Below, one piece after another: positions 48,360 through 61,865 of a DNA stretch of 64,000 bases. Under the pieces are notes generated by a model. That model was not told the DNA's origin. It saw only the letters and a program-made list of their open reading frames with translations, and ran no database searches. The translations under genes and the position numbers were made by a program. Each line of letters begins with the position of its first letter. Positions within the stretch are counted from its first letter, which is position 1. Source of the DNA: Odiellus spinosus (taxonomy: Eukaryota > Arthropoda > Arachnida > Opiliones > Phalangiidae); the NCBI GenBank assembly GCA_963920705.1, contig OY987232.1, positions 19,995,442-20,059,441 of the forward strand, in the 5' to 3' direction.

Positions 48360-50409
48360 AGCGTCGAATAAATAATTTTAAACAGTTAAAAATATAGACG
48401 GCATAGATGGCGACGCTGGTTGACATTAAAGTCATCGAACTATTTCGAAAATCGCGTTCGTGGTGGTAGCAATCTCTCTTAGTGTAGGACAAAGAAGAGC
48501 AATGTTCGTGAATCAGGGGGTCAGAAATCTTGTCCAGATGCTTTTGAAAGAATGAGCCAGCTTCTGGACCACATTGACGAATGAGAACGTTGCTCTTGCA
48601 TTGAACAAAGTTGCGAAAAGTACTTGGATTTGGAAAGCTCCATTGGTTTAATGCGCTTAAAAACATTGCGTAAAAATAAACAACGCCCCCCCCCCCCCCC
48701 CGATCTTAATACTATCAGTAGAGGTCCTGGTAAATGTCCCACCAGATTATACAGGATTCGAGACACTGGTAATACTGAAATTGGACGCGACACTCTGCAG
48801 GGAGAGAGAAATTCATTCCGGAGTTGGAAGGAGGGAGATATAGGCAAGCGCGGCCCGCCTAATTACATCCCTCTCTGTCCCGACTCGGAAATATTGAGCT
48901 GAAGAGTCCATTTCACTTGAGCTAGACAGGGGTGATGACTTTTTGTCTATTTTTAAGCGATGGATATGAAACAAAACTGTATTTTTTTTTTTTTTTTTTT
49001 TTTTTCATAGTAGTATTAAGATACGAGGCCTTGTTTACTTTTATGGAATAATGTTATAGACTTTTGATTTTAATTTACCAGCATGTTCGTTTAAGTCCTT
49101 TTTCTACGTCTTTAATTTGATTGGCATTTTCTGAGAGCAGTAATAATTTCTCGTAGACTACGGAACATTGACCTATATCCTTAGAGATGTTTTTCAGACA
49201 TTCGGCATGTTCGAGAAAATCTTCAAAAATTAAATGAAACCAAAAAAAATTATTATTAAAATTAATATTTTTTTTAAATTTAAAATTAAAAATTTTTAAT
49301 TTTAAATTATTTTAAAGGTTTAAATCACTTTGCTTAATTTGGTTATTAATTCAACCGAAATATGAGATATTTATTTCAAGTATCTCGGAATAAAAATTAT
49401 ATTTTAGAGGCTCAACAGAAATCGAAAAATTAAGATCTTTGGTCGGATTTGGTTTGAATTTTACAAAATAACCAAATTAGTTGATTTTTTTATGATTGGA
49501 TAACCCAATTTCTTTGATTCGTGACGCGTGAATGTAAAAATAACCTCGATAAGACTAATATAATTTAAATACTAACCATCTTGAACTTTGCCCGGAGTGC
49601 AAAGGTCGCGTATGAAATCTCTGGCGCCATTCAGAACGTGATTGTACACTTTGATTTCAGTATCACCGAAACAACGACTCATATGCAAATCGGCGCATTT
49701 TAAACTGTCTTTCAAGCTCCTGAAATATTAAATTTAATTACAAAATATATTTCGAGTTCGAAGAAATTTAAATTCTGGGACCATTTGGCTCAACGGATTA
49801 AACTGAGCTGGCTCAACGGATTAGATTGAGCTGGCTCAACGGATTAGATTAAGCTCGCTCAAAGGACTAGATTGTACTGTCTCGACGGATTAGATTGAGC
49901 TGGCTCGACGGATTAGATTGAGCTGGCTCGACGGATTAGATTGAGCTGGCTCGACGGATATAGCGATTGATAAGTAATTACCTGCAAGCAGCGAGTAATT
50001 GAGCGTGTGACGCGACTTCCGCCAAATTATTGGTGTTAGTAACGGATTGTAACGAACTGAGACAATTTTGAAGATTTTCTAAAGAACAGAAATTTCGATA
50101 TTTTTGACGCGAATCTTTCGAACCCGAAAACGTTTCTTTGTAAACTGTTTCTGCCAAGGCTTCGCGTAATTCACGTACAAGAAACGACACTGAAAAAACA
50201 GAAATAGAAGACAGTTACTAATTAAATATAAGTCTAATTAAATATTTAAAATATAAAAATGGTAAAATATTTTAAACGCGCTTTTAATTACTCGTAATGT
50301 AGGCCTAATTAAAAATTGATTTGAAATTAATTAATGTACCTTTATTTCGTAGTAATTTCATAGTAAATTTGACAGTGAATGCGAAACTAGGTTCAATAAA
50401 TAACTTCAT
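48358..50409 (-). CDS. Cysteine-rich probable secreted protein, DUF19-like pattern
   Basis: Five exons on the minus strand: 50409-50340 (start uncertain; inner ATG at 50361), 50189-49982, 49719-49577, 49220-49079, 48622-48358. Phases agree at every junction; 275 codons from the outer ATG. Exons 2-5 hold about 14 cysteines with regular spacing (NFCSLENLQNC, AACR, KCADLHMSRC, DLCTPG, AECLKN, GQCS, a CC pair, VQCKS, RQCGPEAG, EHCSS, RDCY). The pattern resembles DUF19 and related extracellular families of ecdysozoans; this is by eye only. The C-terminus after NSSMTL is hydrophobic and may be a membrane or GPI-signal tail. Exon 1 gives a weak signal sequence, so a different first exon is possible. 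Intron 4 (48623-49078) is mostly a family C MITE. Confidence 0.75.
48667..49071. mobile_element. MITE family C, full-length copy inside an intron
   Basis: The left end carries AAAAATAAACAACGCCCC (with a long C run) and ATCTTAATACTATCAG. The inverted right end has GAGGCCTTGTTTACTTTTAT then GTTATAGACTTTTG. Internal GGCAAGCGCGGCCCGCC and GACAGGGGTGATGACTTTTT match the other copies. It fills about 405 of the 456 nt of intron 4 of the Cys-rich gene. Confidence 0.85.
49795..49962. repeat. 23-bp minisatellite, about 7 copies
   Basis: The unit GAGCTGGCTCAACGGATTAG plus ATT (later copies TCGACG) lies in intron 2 of the Cys-rich gene. It is related to the array at 61130-61865. Confidence 0.9.
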
Positions 50410-50769
50410 CAAAAATCAGAGAGAAAATGCGAAGTCAATAGCTTTATACTCGCATTCAATTCCTGATAAAATAGATTTATAAAAACCTTTCAAACATTTC
50501 TTTAAAGATTCAAAATTCAATTTTAAATATGTTTCTTTAAATTAAATTAAAAATTTATTTTCAACTTGTATTTTTTTTTTAAATTTAATTCAGATTCTTC
50601 AGAAATTTCATTATATTTCGGATAATTTAGATCTTTCTTTTTCAGAAAATTGAAAAATAAATATTAAATTAACTTAATTCGAGTGAATTTTTTTACATAT
50701 TACATAATCTCAGTCAGGGATGGTAGGTTTTCTACATCATCAACTAACCCTTGTCCAAAAATTGTATCA
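50410..50769. other. AT-rich spacer before the large satellite
   Basis: No gene or clear element is seen; it is the upstream side of the Cys-rich gene. Confidence 0.5.
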
Positions 50770-53700
50770 GTAGATGTACAAAAAATAAATAATAAATACA
50801 CCCCCTGTAAAAAAATAATAAATACACCCCTGTAAATAAATAATAAATACACCCAATGTAAAAAAATAATAAATACACCCCCTGTAAAAAAATAATAAAT
50901 ACACCCCCTGTAAAAAAAAAAAAAAAATACACTCCCTGTAAAAATATACATAATAAATACACCCCCTGTAAAAATATAAATAATAAATACACCCCCTGTA
51001 AAAAAATTAATAAATACACCCCCTGTAAAAAAAAAAAAAAAATACACTGCCTGTAAAAATATACATAATAAATACACCCCCTGTAAAAATATAAATAATA
51101 AATACACCCCCCTGTAAAAAAATTAATAAATACACCCCCTGTAAAAAAAAAAAAATACACCCCCTGTAAAAATATACATAATAAATACACCCCCTGTAAA
51201 AATATAAATAATAAATACACCCCCTGTAAAAAAAATAATAAATACACCCCCTGTAAAAAAAAATAAATACACCCCCTGTAAAAAAAAATTAAATACACCC
51301 CCTGTAAAAAAAATAAATACACCCCCTGTAAAAAAAATAAATACACCCCCTGTAAAAAAAAATTAATAAATACACCCCCTGTAAAATAATAAATACACCC
51401 CCTGTAAAATAATAAATACACCCCCTGTAAAATAATAAATACACCCCCTGTAAAATAATAAATACACCCCCTGTAAAATAATAAATACACCCCCTGTAAA
51501 ATAATAAATACACCCCCTGTAAAATAATAAATACACCCCCTGTAAAATAATAAATAATAAATACACCCCCTGTAAAAATATAAATAATAAATACACCCCC
51601 TGTAAAAAAAAATTAAATACACCCCCTGTAAAAAAAAAATAAATACACCCCCTGTAAAAAAAAATTAATAAATACACCCCCTGTAAAATAATAAATACAC
51701 CCCCTGTAAAATAATAAATACACCCCCTGTAAAATAATAAATACACCCCCTGTAAAATAATAAATACACCAGCTGTAAAATAATAAATACACCCCCTGTA
51801 AAATAATAAATACACCCCCTGTAAAATAATAAATACACCCCCTGTAAAATAATAAATACACCCCCTGTAAAATAATAAATACACCCCCTGTAAAATAATA
51901 AATACACCCCCTGTAAAATAATAAATACACCCCCTGTAAAATAATAAATAATAAATACACCCCCTGTAAAAATATAAATAATAAATACACCCCCTGTAAA
52001 AAAAATAATAAATACACCCCCTGTAAAAAAAAAATAAATACACCCCCTGTAAAAAAAAATTAATAAATACACCCCCTGTAAAATAATAAATACACCCCCT
52101 GTAAAATAATAAATACACCCCCTGTAAAATAATAAATACACCCCCTGTAAAATAATAAATACACCCCCTGTAAAATAATAAATACACCCCCTGTAAAATA
52201 ATAAATAATAAATACACCCCCTGTAAAAATAAATAACTAATAAATACACCCCCTGTAAAAATAAATAAATAATAAATACACCCCCTGTAAAAATAAATAA
52301 ATAATAAATACACCCCCTGTAAAAATAAATAAATAATAAATACACCCCCTGTAAAAAAATAATAAATACACCCCCTGTAAAAAAAAAAAAAAAAATACAC
52401 TCCCTGTAAAAATATACATAATAAATACACCCCCTGTAAAAATATAAATAATAAATACACCCCCTGTAAAAAAATTAATAAATACACCCCCTGTAAAAAA
52501 AAAAAAAATACACTGCCTGTAAAAATATACATAATAAATACACCCCCTGTAAAAATATAAATAATAAATACACCCCCCTGTAAAAAAATTAATAAATACA
52601 CCCCCTGTAAAAAAAAAAATACACCCCCTGTAAAAATATACATAATAAATACACCCCCTGTAAAAATATAAATAATAAATACACCCCCTGTAAAAAAAAT
52701 AATAAATACACCCCCTGTAAAAAAAATAATAAATACACCCCCTGTAAAAAAAAATAAATACACCCCCTGTAAAAAAAAATTAAATACACCCCCTGTAAAA
52801 AAAATAAATACACCCCCTGTAAAAAAAATAAATACACCCCCTGTAAAAAAAAATTAATAAATACACCCCCTGTAAAATAATAAATACACCCCCTGTAAAA
52901 TAATAAATACACCCCCTGTAAAATAATAAATACACCCCCTGTAAAATAATAAATACACCCCCTGTAAAATAATAAATACACCCCTGTAAAAAAATTAATA
53001 AATACACCCCCTGTAAAAAAAAAAATACACCCCCTGTAAAAATATACATAATAAATACACCCCCTGTAAAAATATAAATAATAAATACACCCCCTGTAAA
53101 AAAAATAATAAATACACCCCCTGTAAAAAAAATAATAAATACACCCCCTGTAAAAAAAAATAAATACACCCCCTGTAAAAAAAAATTAAATACACCCCCT
53201 GTAAAAAAAATAAATACACCCCCTGTAAAAAAAATAAATACACCCCCTGTAAAAAAAAATTAATAAATACACCCCCTGTAAAATAATAAATACACCCCCT
53301 GTAAAATAATAAATACACCCCCTGTAAAATAATAAATACACCCCCTGTAAAATAATAAATACACCCCCTGTAAAATAATAAATACACCCCCTGTAAAATA
53401 ATAAATACACCCCCTGTAAAATAATAAATACACCCCCTGTAAAATAATAAATACACCCCCTGTAAAATAATAAATACACCCCCTGTAAAATAATAAATAC
53501 ACCCCCTGTAAAATAATAAATAATAAATACACCCCCTGTAAAAATAAATAACTAATAAATACACCCCCTGTAAAAATAAATAAATAATAAATACACCCCC
53601 TGTAAAAATAAATAAATAATAAATACACCCCCTGTAAAAATAAATAAATAATAAATACACCCCCTGTAAAAAAATAATAAATACACCCCCTGTAAAAAAA

Positions 53701-56700
53701 AAAAAAAAAATACACTCCCTGTAAAAATATACATAATAAATACACCCCCTGTAAAAATATAAATAATAAATACACCCCCTGTAAAAAAATTAATAAATAC
53801 ACCCCCTGTAAAAAAAAAAAAATACACTGCCTGTAAAAATATACATAATAAATACACCCCCTGTAAAAATATAAATAATAAATACACCCCCCTGTAAAAA
53901 AATTAATAAATACACCCCCTGTAAAAAAAAAAAATACACCCCCTGTAAAAATATACATAATAAATACACCCCCTGTAAAAATATAAATAATAAATACACC
54001 CCCTGTAAAAAAAATAATAAATACACCCCCTGTAAAAAAAATAATAAATACACCCCCTGTAAAAAAAATAAATACACCCCCTGTAAAAAAAAATTAAATA
54101 CACCCCCTGTAAAAAAAATAAATACACCCCCTGTAAAAAAAATAAATACACCCCCTGTAAAAAAAAATTAATAAATACACCCCCTGTAAAATAATAAATA
54201 CACCCCCTGTAAAATAATAAATACACCCCCTGTAAAATAATAAATACACCCCCTGTAAAATAATAAATACACCCCCTGTAAAATAATAAATACACCCCCT
54301 GTAAAATAATAAATACACCCCCTGTAAAATAATAAATACACCCCCTGTAAAATAATAAATACACCCCCTGTAAAATAATAAATACACCCCCTGTAAAATA
54401 ATAAATACACCCCCTGTAAAATAATAAATAATAAATACACCCCCTGTAAAAATATAAATAATAAATACACCCCCTGTAAAAAAAAATTAAATACACCCCC
54501 TGTAAAAAAAAAATAAATACACCCCCTGTAAAAATATAAATAATAAATACACCCCCTGTAAAAAAAAATTAAATACACCCCCTGTAAAAAAAAATAAATA
54601 CACCCCCTGTAAAAAAAAATTAATAAATACACCCCCTGTAAAATAATAAATACACCCCCTGTAAAATAATAAATACACCCCCTGTAAAATAATAAATACA
54701 CCCCCTGTAAAATAATAAATACACCAGCTGTAAAATAATAAATACACCCCCTGTAAAATAATAAATACACCCCCTGTAAAATAATAAATACACCCCCTGT
54801 AAAATAATAAATACACCCCCTGTAAAATAATAAATACACCCCCTGTAAAATAATAAATACACCCCCTGTAAAATAATAAATACACCCCCTGTAAAATAAT
54901 AAATAATAAATACACCCCCTGTAAAAATATAAATAATAAATACACCCCCTGTAAAAAAAATAATAAATACACCCCCTGTAAAAAAAAAATAAATACACCC
55001 CCTGTAAAAATTAATAAATACACCCCCTGTAAAATAATAAATACACCCCCTGTAAAATAATAAATACACCCCCTGTAAAATAATAAATACACCCCCTGTA
55101 AAATAATAAATACACCCCCTGTAAAATAATAAATACACCCCCTGTAAAATAATAAATACACCCCCTGTAAAATAATAAATAATAAATACACCCCCTGTAA
55201 AAATAAATAAATAATAAATACACCCCCTGTAAAAATAAATAAATAATAAATACACCCCCTGTAAAAATAAATAATAAATACACCCCCTGTAAAAATAAAT
55301 AAATAATAAATACACCCCCTGTAAAAATAAATAAATAATAAATACACCCCCTGTAAAAATAAATAAATAATAAATACACCCCCTGTAAAAAAATAATAAA
55401 TACACCCCTGTAAATAAATAATAAATACACCCAATGTAAAAAAATAATAAATACACCCCCTGTAAAAAAATAATAAATACACCCCCTGTAAAAAAAAAAA
55501 AAAAAATACACTCCCTGTAAAAATATACATAATAAATACACCCCCTGTAAAAATATAAATAATAAATACACCCCCTGTAAAAAAATTAATAAATACACCC
55601 CCTGTAAAAAAAAAAAAAATACACTGCCTGTAAAAATATACATAATAAATACACCCCCTGTAAAAATATAAATAATAAATACACCCCCCTGTAAAAAAAT
55701 TAATAAATACACCCCCTGTAAAAAAAAAAATACACCCCCTGTAAAAATATACATAATAAATACACCCCCTGTAAAAATATAAATAATAAATACACCCCCT
55801 GTAAAAAAAATAATAAATACACCCCCTGTAAAAAAAATAATAAATACACCCCCTGTAAAAAAAAATAAATACACCCCCTGTAAAAAAAAATTAAATACAC
55901 CCCCTGTAAAAAAAATAAATACACCCCCTGTAAAAAAAATAAATACACCCCCTGTAAAAAAAAATTAATAAATACACCCCCTGTAAAATAATAAATACAC
56001 CCCCTGTAAAATAATAAATACACCCCCTGTAAAATAATAAATACACCCCCTGTAAAATAATAAATACACCCCCTGTAAAATAATAAATACACCCCCTGTA
56101 AAATAATAAATACACCCCCTGTAAAATAATAAATACACCCCCTGTAAAATAATAAATACACCCCCTGTAAAATAATAAATACACCCCCTGTAAAATAATA
56201 AATACACCCCCTGTAAAATAATAAATACACCCCCTGTAAAATAATAAATAATAAATACACCCCCTGTAAAAATATAAATAATAAATACACCCCCTGTAAA
56301 AAAAAATTAAATACACCCCCTGTAAAAAAAAAATAAATACACCCCCTGTAAAAAAAAAATTAATAAATACACCCCCTGTAAAATAATAAATACACCCCCT
56401 GTAAAATAATAAATACACCCCCTGTAAAATAATAAATACACCCCCTGTAAAATAATAAATACACCCCCTGTAAAATAATAAATACACCCCCTGTAAAATA
56501 ATAAATACACCCCCTGTAAAATAATAAATACACCCCCTGTAAAATAATAAATACACCCCCTGTAAAATAATAAATACACCCCCTGTAAAATAATAAATAC
56601 ACCCCCTGTAAAATAATAAATACACCCCCTGTAAAATAATAAATACACCCCCTGTAAAATAATAAATACACCCCCTGTAAAATAATAAATACACCCCCTG

Positions 56701-59700
56701 TAAAATAATAAATACACCCCCTGTAAAATAATAAATACACCCCCTGTAAAATAATAAATAATAAATACACCCCCTGTAAAAATATAAATAATAAATACAC
56801 CCCCTGTAAAAAAAAAATTAAATACACCCCCTGTAAAAAAAAAATAAATACACCCCCTGTAAAAAAAAATTAATAAATACACCCCCTGTAAAATAATAAA
56901 TACACCCCCTGTAAAATAATAAATACACCCCCTGTAAAATAATAAATACACCCCCTGTAAAATAATAAATACACCAGCTGTAAAATAATAAATACACCCC
57001 CTGTAAAATAATAAATACACCCCCTGTAAAATAATAAATACACCCCCTGTAAAATAATAAATACACCCCCTGTAAAATAATAAATACACCCCCTGTAAAA
57101 TAATAAATACACCCCCTGTAAAATAATAAATACACCCCCTGTAAAATAATAAATAATAAATACACCCCCTGTAAAAATATAAATAATAAATACACCCCCT
57201 GTAAAAAAAATAATAAATACACCCCCTGTAAAAAAAAAATAAATACACCCCCTGTAAAAAAAAATTAATAAATACACCCCCTGTAAAATAATAAATACAC
57301 CCCCTGTAAAATAATAAATACACCCCCTGTAAAATAATAAATACACCCCCTGTAAAATAATAAATACACCCCCTGTAAAATAATAAATACACCCCCTGTA
57401 AAATAATAAATACACCCCCTGTAAAATAATAAATAATAAATACACCCCCTGTAAAAATAAATAAATAATAAATACACCCCCTGTAAAAATAAATAAATAA
57501 TAAATACACCCCCTGTAAAAATAAATAAATAATAAATACACCCCCTGTAAAAATAAATAAATAATAAATACACCCCCTGTAAAAATAAATAAATAATAAA
57601 TACACCCCCTGTAAAAATAAATAAATAATAAATACACCCCCTGTAAAAAAATAATAAATACACCCCTGTAAATAAATAATAAATACACCCAATGTAAAAA
57701 AATAATAAATACACCCCCTGTAAAAAAATAATAAATACACCCCCTGTAAAAAAAAAAAAAAAAATACACTCCCTGTAAAAATATACATAATAAATACACC
57801 CCCTGTAAAAATATAAATAATAAATACACCCCCTGTAAAAATATTAATAAATACACCCCCTGTAAAAAAAAAAAAAATACACTGCCTGTAAAAATATACA
57901 TAATAAATACACCCCCTGTAAAAATATAAATAATAAATACCCCCCTGTAAAAAAATTAATAAATACACCCCCTGTAAAAAAAAAAAATACACCCCCTGTA
58001 AAAATATACATAATAAATACACCCCCTGTAAAAATATAAATAATAAATACACCCCCTGTAAAAAAAATAATAAATACACCCCCTGTAAAAAAAATAATAA
58101 ATACACCCCCTGTAAAAAAAATAATAAATACACCCCTGTAAAAAAAAATAAATACACCCCCTGTAAAAAAAAATTAAATACACCCCCTGTAAAAAAAATA
58201 AATACACCCCCTGTAAAAAAAATAAATACACCCCCTGTAAAAAAAAATTAATAAATACACCCCCTGTAAAATAATAAATACACCCCCTGTAAAATAATAA
58301 ATACACCCCCTGTAAAATAATAAATACACCCCCTGTAAAATAATAAATACACCCCCTGTAAAATAATAAATACACCCCCTGTAAAATAATAAATACACCC
58401 CCTGTAAAATAATAAATACACCCCCTGTAAAATAATAAATACACCCCCTGTAAAATAATAAATACACCCCCTGTAAAATAATAAATACACCCCCTGTAAA
58501 ATAATAAATACACCCCCTGTAAAATAATAAATAATAAATACACCCCCTGTAAAAATATAAATAATAAATACACCCCCTGTAAAAAAAAATTAAATACACC
58601 CCCTGTAAAAAAAAAATAAATACACCCCCTGTAAAAAAAAAATTAATAAATACACCCCCTGTAAAATAATAAATACACCCCCTGTAAAATAATAAATACA
58701 CCCCCTGTAAAATAATAAATACACCCCCTGTAAAATAATAAATACACCAGCTGTAAAATAATAAATACACCCCCTGTAAAATAATAAATACACCCCCTGT
58801 AAAATAATAAATACACCCCCTGTAAAATAATAAATACACCCCCTGTAAAATAATAAATACACCCCCTGTAAAATAATAAATACACCCCCTGTAAAATAAT
58901 AAATAATAAATACACCCCCTGTAAAAATATAAATAATAAATACACCCCCTGTAAAAAAAATAATAAATACACCCCCTGTAAAAAAAAAAATAAATACACC
59001 CCCTGTAAAAAAAAATTAATAAATACACCCCCTGTAAAATAATAAATACACCCCCTGTAAAATAATAAATACACCCCCTGTAAAATAATAAATACACCCC
59101 CTGTAAAATAATAAATACACCCCCTGTAAAATAATAAATACACCCCCTGTAAAATAATAAATACACCCCCTGTAAAATAATAAATAATAAATACACCCCC
59201 TGTAAAAATAAATAAATAATAAATACACCCCCTGTAAAAATAAATAAATAATAAATACACCCCCTGTAAAAATAAATAAATAATAAATACACCCCCTGTA
59301 AAAATAAATAAATAATAAATACACCCCCTGTAAAAATAAATAAATAATAAATACACCCCCTGTAAAAATAAATAAATAATAAATACACCCCCTGTAAAAA
59401 AATAAATAAATACACCCCCTGTAAAAATAAATAAATAATAAATACACCCCCTGTAAAAAAATAAATAATAAATACACCCCCTGTAAAAATAAATAAATAA
59501 TAAATACACCTCCTGTAAAAAAATTCATAATAAATACACCCCCTGTAAAAAAAATAAATACACCCCCTGTAAAAAAAATTAATAAATACACCCCCTGTAA
59601 AATAATAAATACATCCCCTGTAAAAAAATTAATAATAAATACACCCCCTGTAAAAATAAATAAATAATAAATACACCCCCTGTAAAAAAAAATTAATAAT

Positions 59701-60565
59701 AAATACACCCCCTGTAAAAATAAATAAATAATAAATACACCCCCTGTAAAAATGAACGAACGATAAATACACCTCCTGTAAAAAAATTCATAATAAATAC
59801 ACCCCCTGTAAAAAAATTCATAATAAATACACCCCCTGTAAAAATAAATAAATAATAAATACACCCCCTGTAAAAATAAATAAATAATAAATACACCCCC
59901 TGTAAAAAAAATAAATAATAAATACACCCCCTGTAAAAATAAATAAATAATAAATACACCCCCTGTAAAAATAAATAAATAATAAATACACCCCCTGTAA
60001 AAATGAACGAACGATAAATACACCCCCTGTAAAAAAATAAATAATAAATACACCCCCTGTAAAAATAAATAAATAATAAATACACCCCCTGTAAAAAAAA
60101 TAAATAATAAATACACCCCCTGTAAAAATAAATAAATAATAAATACACCCCCTGTAAAAATAAATAAATAATAAATACACCCCCTGTAAAAAAATAAATA
60201 ATAAATACACCCCCTGTAAAAATAAATAAATAATAAATACACCCCCTGTAAAAAAAATTAATAATAAATACACCCCCTGTAAAAATAAATAAATAATAAA
60301 TACACCCCCTGTAAAAAAAAAATTAATAATAAATACACCCCCTGTAAAAATAAATAAATAATAAATACACCCCCTGTAAAAAAAAATTAATAATAAATAC
60401 ACCCCCTGTAAAAATAAATAAATAATAAATACACCCCCTGTAAAAATGAACGAACGATAAATACACCTCCTGTAAAAAAATTCATAATAAATACACCCCC
60501 TGTAAAAAAAAAATTTTTAAATACAACCCCTGCAAAAAAAACTAATAAATACACCCCCTGTAAGA
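50770..60565 (-). repeat. Satellite S, main array of about 9.8 kb with higher-order repeats
   Basis: Plus-strand core AATAAATACACCCCCTGTAA with A/T spacers giving monomers of 23, 30 (TATAAATAATAAAT or TATACATAAT spacer) and 32 bp, plus A-run variants. Marker variants recur in order. ACACTCCCTG is at 50931, 52399, 53713, 55510 and 57768 (steps 1468, 1314, 1797, 2258). CACCAGCTG is at 51771, 54726, 56976 and 58749. ACCCAATG is near 50856, 55433 and 57691. From about 59170 the array becomes plain 32-bp monomers with ATGAACGAACG variants. Monomer number is several hundred (estimated, not counted). It has no gene content: the minus strand of the main monomers has no stop triplet in any frame. Confidence 0.97.
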
Positions 60566-60571
60566 GAATAT

Positions 60572-60695
60572 TGATTTTTTTTTACAAGGGGTACCCCTTG
60601 TAAAAAATAATAATTGATTTTTTTTTACAAGGGGTACCCCTTGTAAAAAATAATAATTGATTTTTTTTTACAAGGGGTACCTCTTAGAAGGATGA
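60572..60695. repeat. 43-bp palindromic repeat, three units, at satellite edge
   Basis: Each unit holds TTTACAAGGGGTACCCCTTG then TAAAA, a perfect palindrome centred on GGTACC at 60590, 60633 and 60676 (the third is cut short), separated by AATAATAATTGA. Confidence 0.9.
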
Positions 60696-60699
60696 GAGT

Positions 60700-61125
60700 A
60701 GAAATAGTTTATGTTTTGTAAAAAAATCATAGATGGAGTTGAAACCTATCTCTTTTAAAATATGAATTATTATTATTATTCTTGGCTAAACAAATACATT
60801 CTGTACGGTAGGGATGGAAAATAGTATCAATAAGCCTAAATCGGGCCTAATTCTTTCTTTTTATCGTTGCCCCTATCCTAATGAGAACGCGGATTTCTTA
60901 AATGAGAAATCAGGCACAGGGTTACTTTACGCGTAACCCGAAATTTGCAAAGTTTGATGAATATATAATGAAACAGGGTTGAAAGCAACGTCATTCTTCT
61001 ACTTATATGACCTTCATCTTTCGAGTTAGCCACAGCCTACAGGGAAACGCCGGTAAAGAGCGAGTGTCGCAAAAACATTACTATCTAGAAAGATTTCCTT
61101 ATTTGCAGGTATGGTAGGGGCCCCA
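60700..61125. other. Unique-looking spacer
   Basis: AT-rich, with one small inverted repeat (GGGTTACTTTACGCGTAACCC region near 60920). No gene is supported. Confidence 0.5.
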
Positions 61126-61129
61126 ATTT

Positions 61130-61865
61130 GGTACACTTTGAGCTGGCTACAACGAACCAATTGAGTTGGCTACAACGAACTAATTGAGTTGGCTACAACG
61201 AACTAATTGAGTTGGCTACAACGAACCAATTGAGTTGGCTACAACGAACCAATTGAGTTGGTTACAACGAACTAATTGAGCTGGCTACAACGAACCAATT
61301 GAGTTGACCTGGCTACAACGAACCAATTGACCTGGCTACAACGAACCAATTGAGCTGGCTACAACGAACCCATTGAGCTGGCTACAACGAACCCATTGAG
61401 CTGGCTACAACGAACTAATTGAGTTGGCTACAACGAACTAATTGAGCTGGCTACAACGAACCAATTGAGTTGGCTACAACGAACCAATTGAGTTGGTTAC
61501 AACGAACTAATTGAGCTGGCTACAACGAACCAATTGAGTTGACCTGTCTACAACGAACCAATTGACCTGGCTACAACGAACCAATTGAGCTGGCTACAAC
61601 GAACCCATTGAGCTGGCTACAACGAACTAATTGAGTTGGCTACAACGAACTAATTGAGCTGGCTACAACGAACCTATTGAGTTGGCTACAACGAACCAAT
61701 TGAGTTGGTTACAACGAACTAATTGAGCTGGCTACAACGAACCAATTGAGTTGACCTGTCTACAACGAACCAATTGACCTGGCTACAACGAACCAATTGA
61801 GCTGGCTACAACGAACCCATTGAGCTGGCTACAACGAACCAATTGAGCTGGCTAAAACGCACCAA
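61130..61865. repeat. 23-bp minisatellite, about 31 copies
   Basis: The unit GAGCTGGCTACAACGAACCA plus ATT has C/T and A/C variants (GAGTTGG, AACCCATT) and GACCTGG insertions. The variant order repeats about every 200 bp, showing segmental duplication inside the array. Confidence 0.95.

Noticed and set aside
50700..60402. Many minus-strand frames up to 616 codons
   Set aside because: The monomer lacks stop triplets in every frame of that strand, so long frames are automatic.
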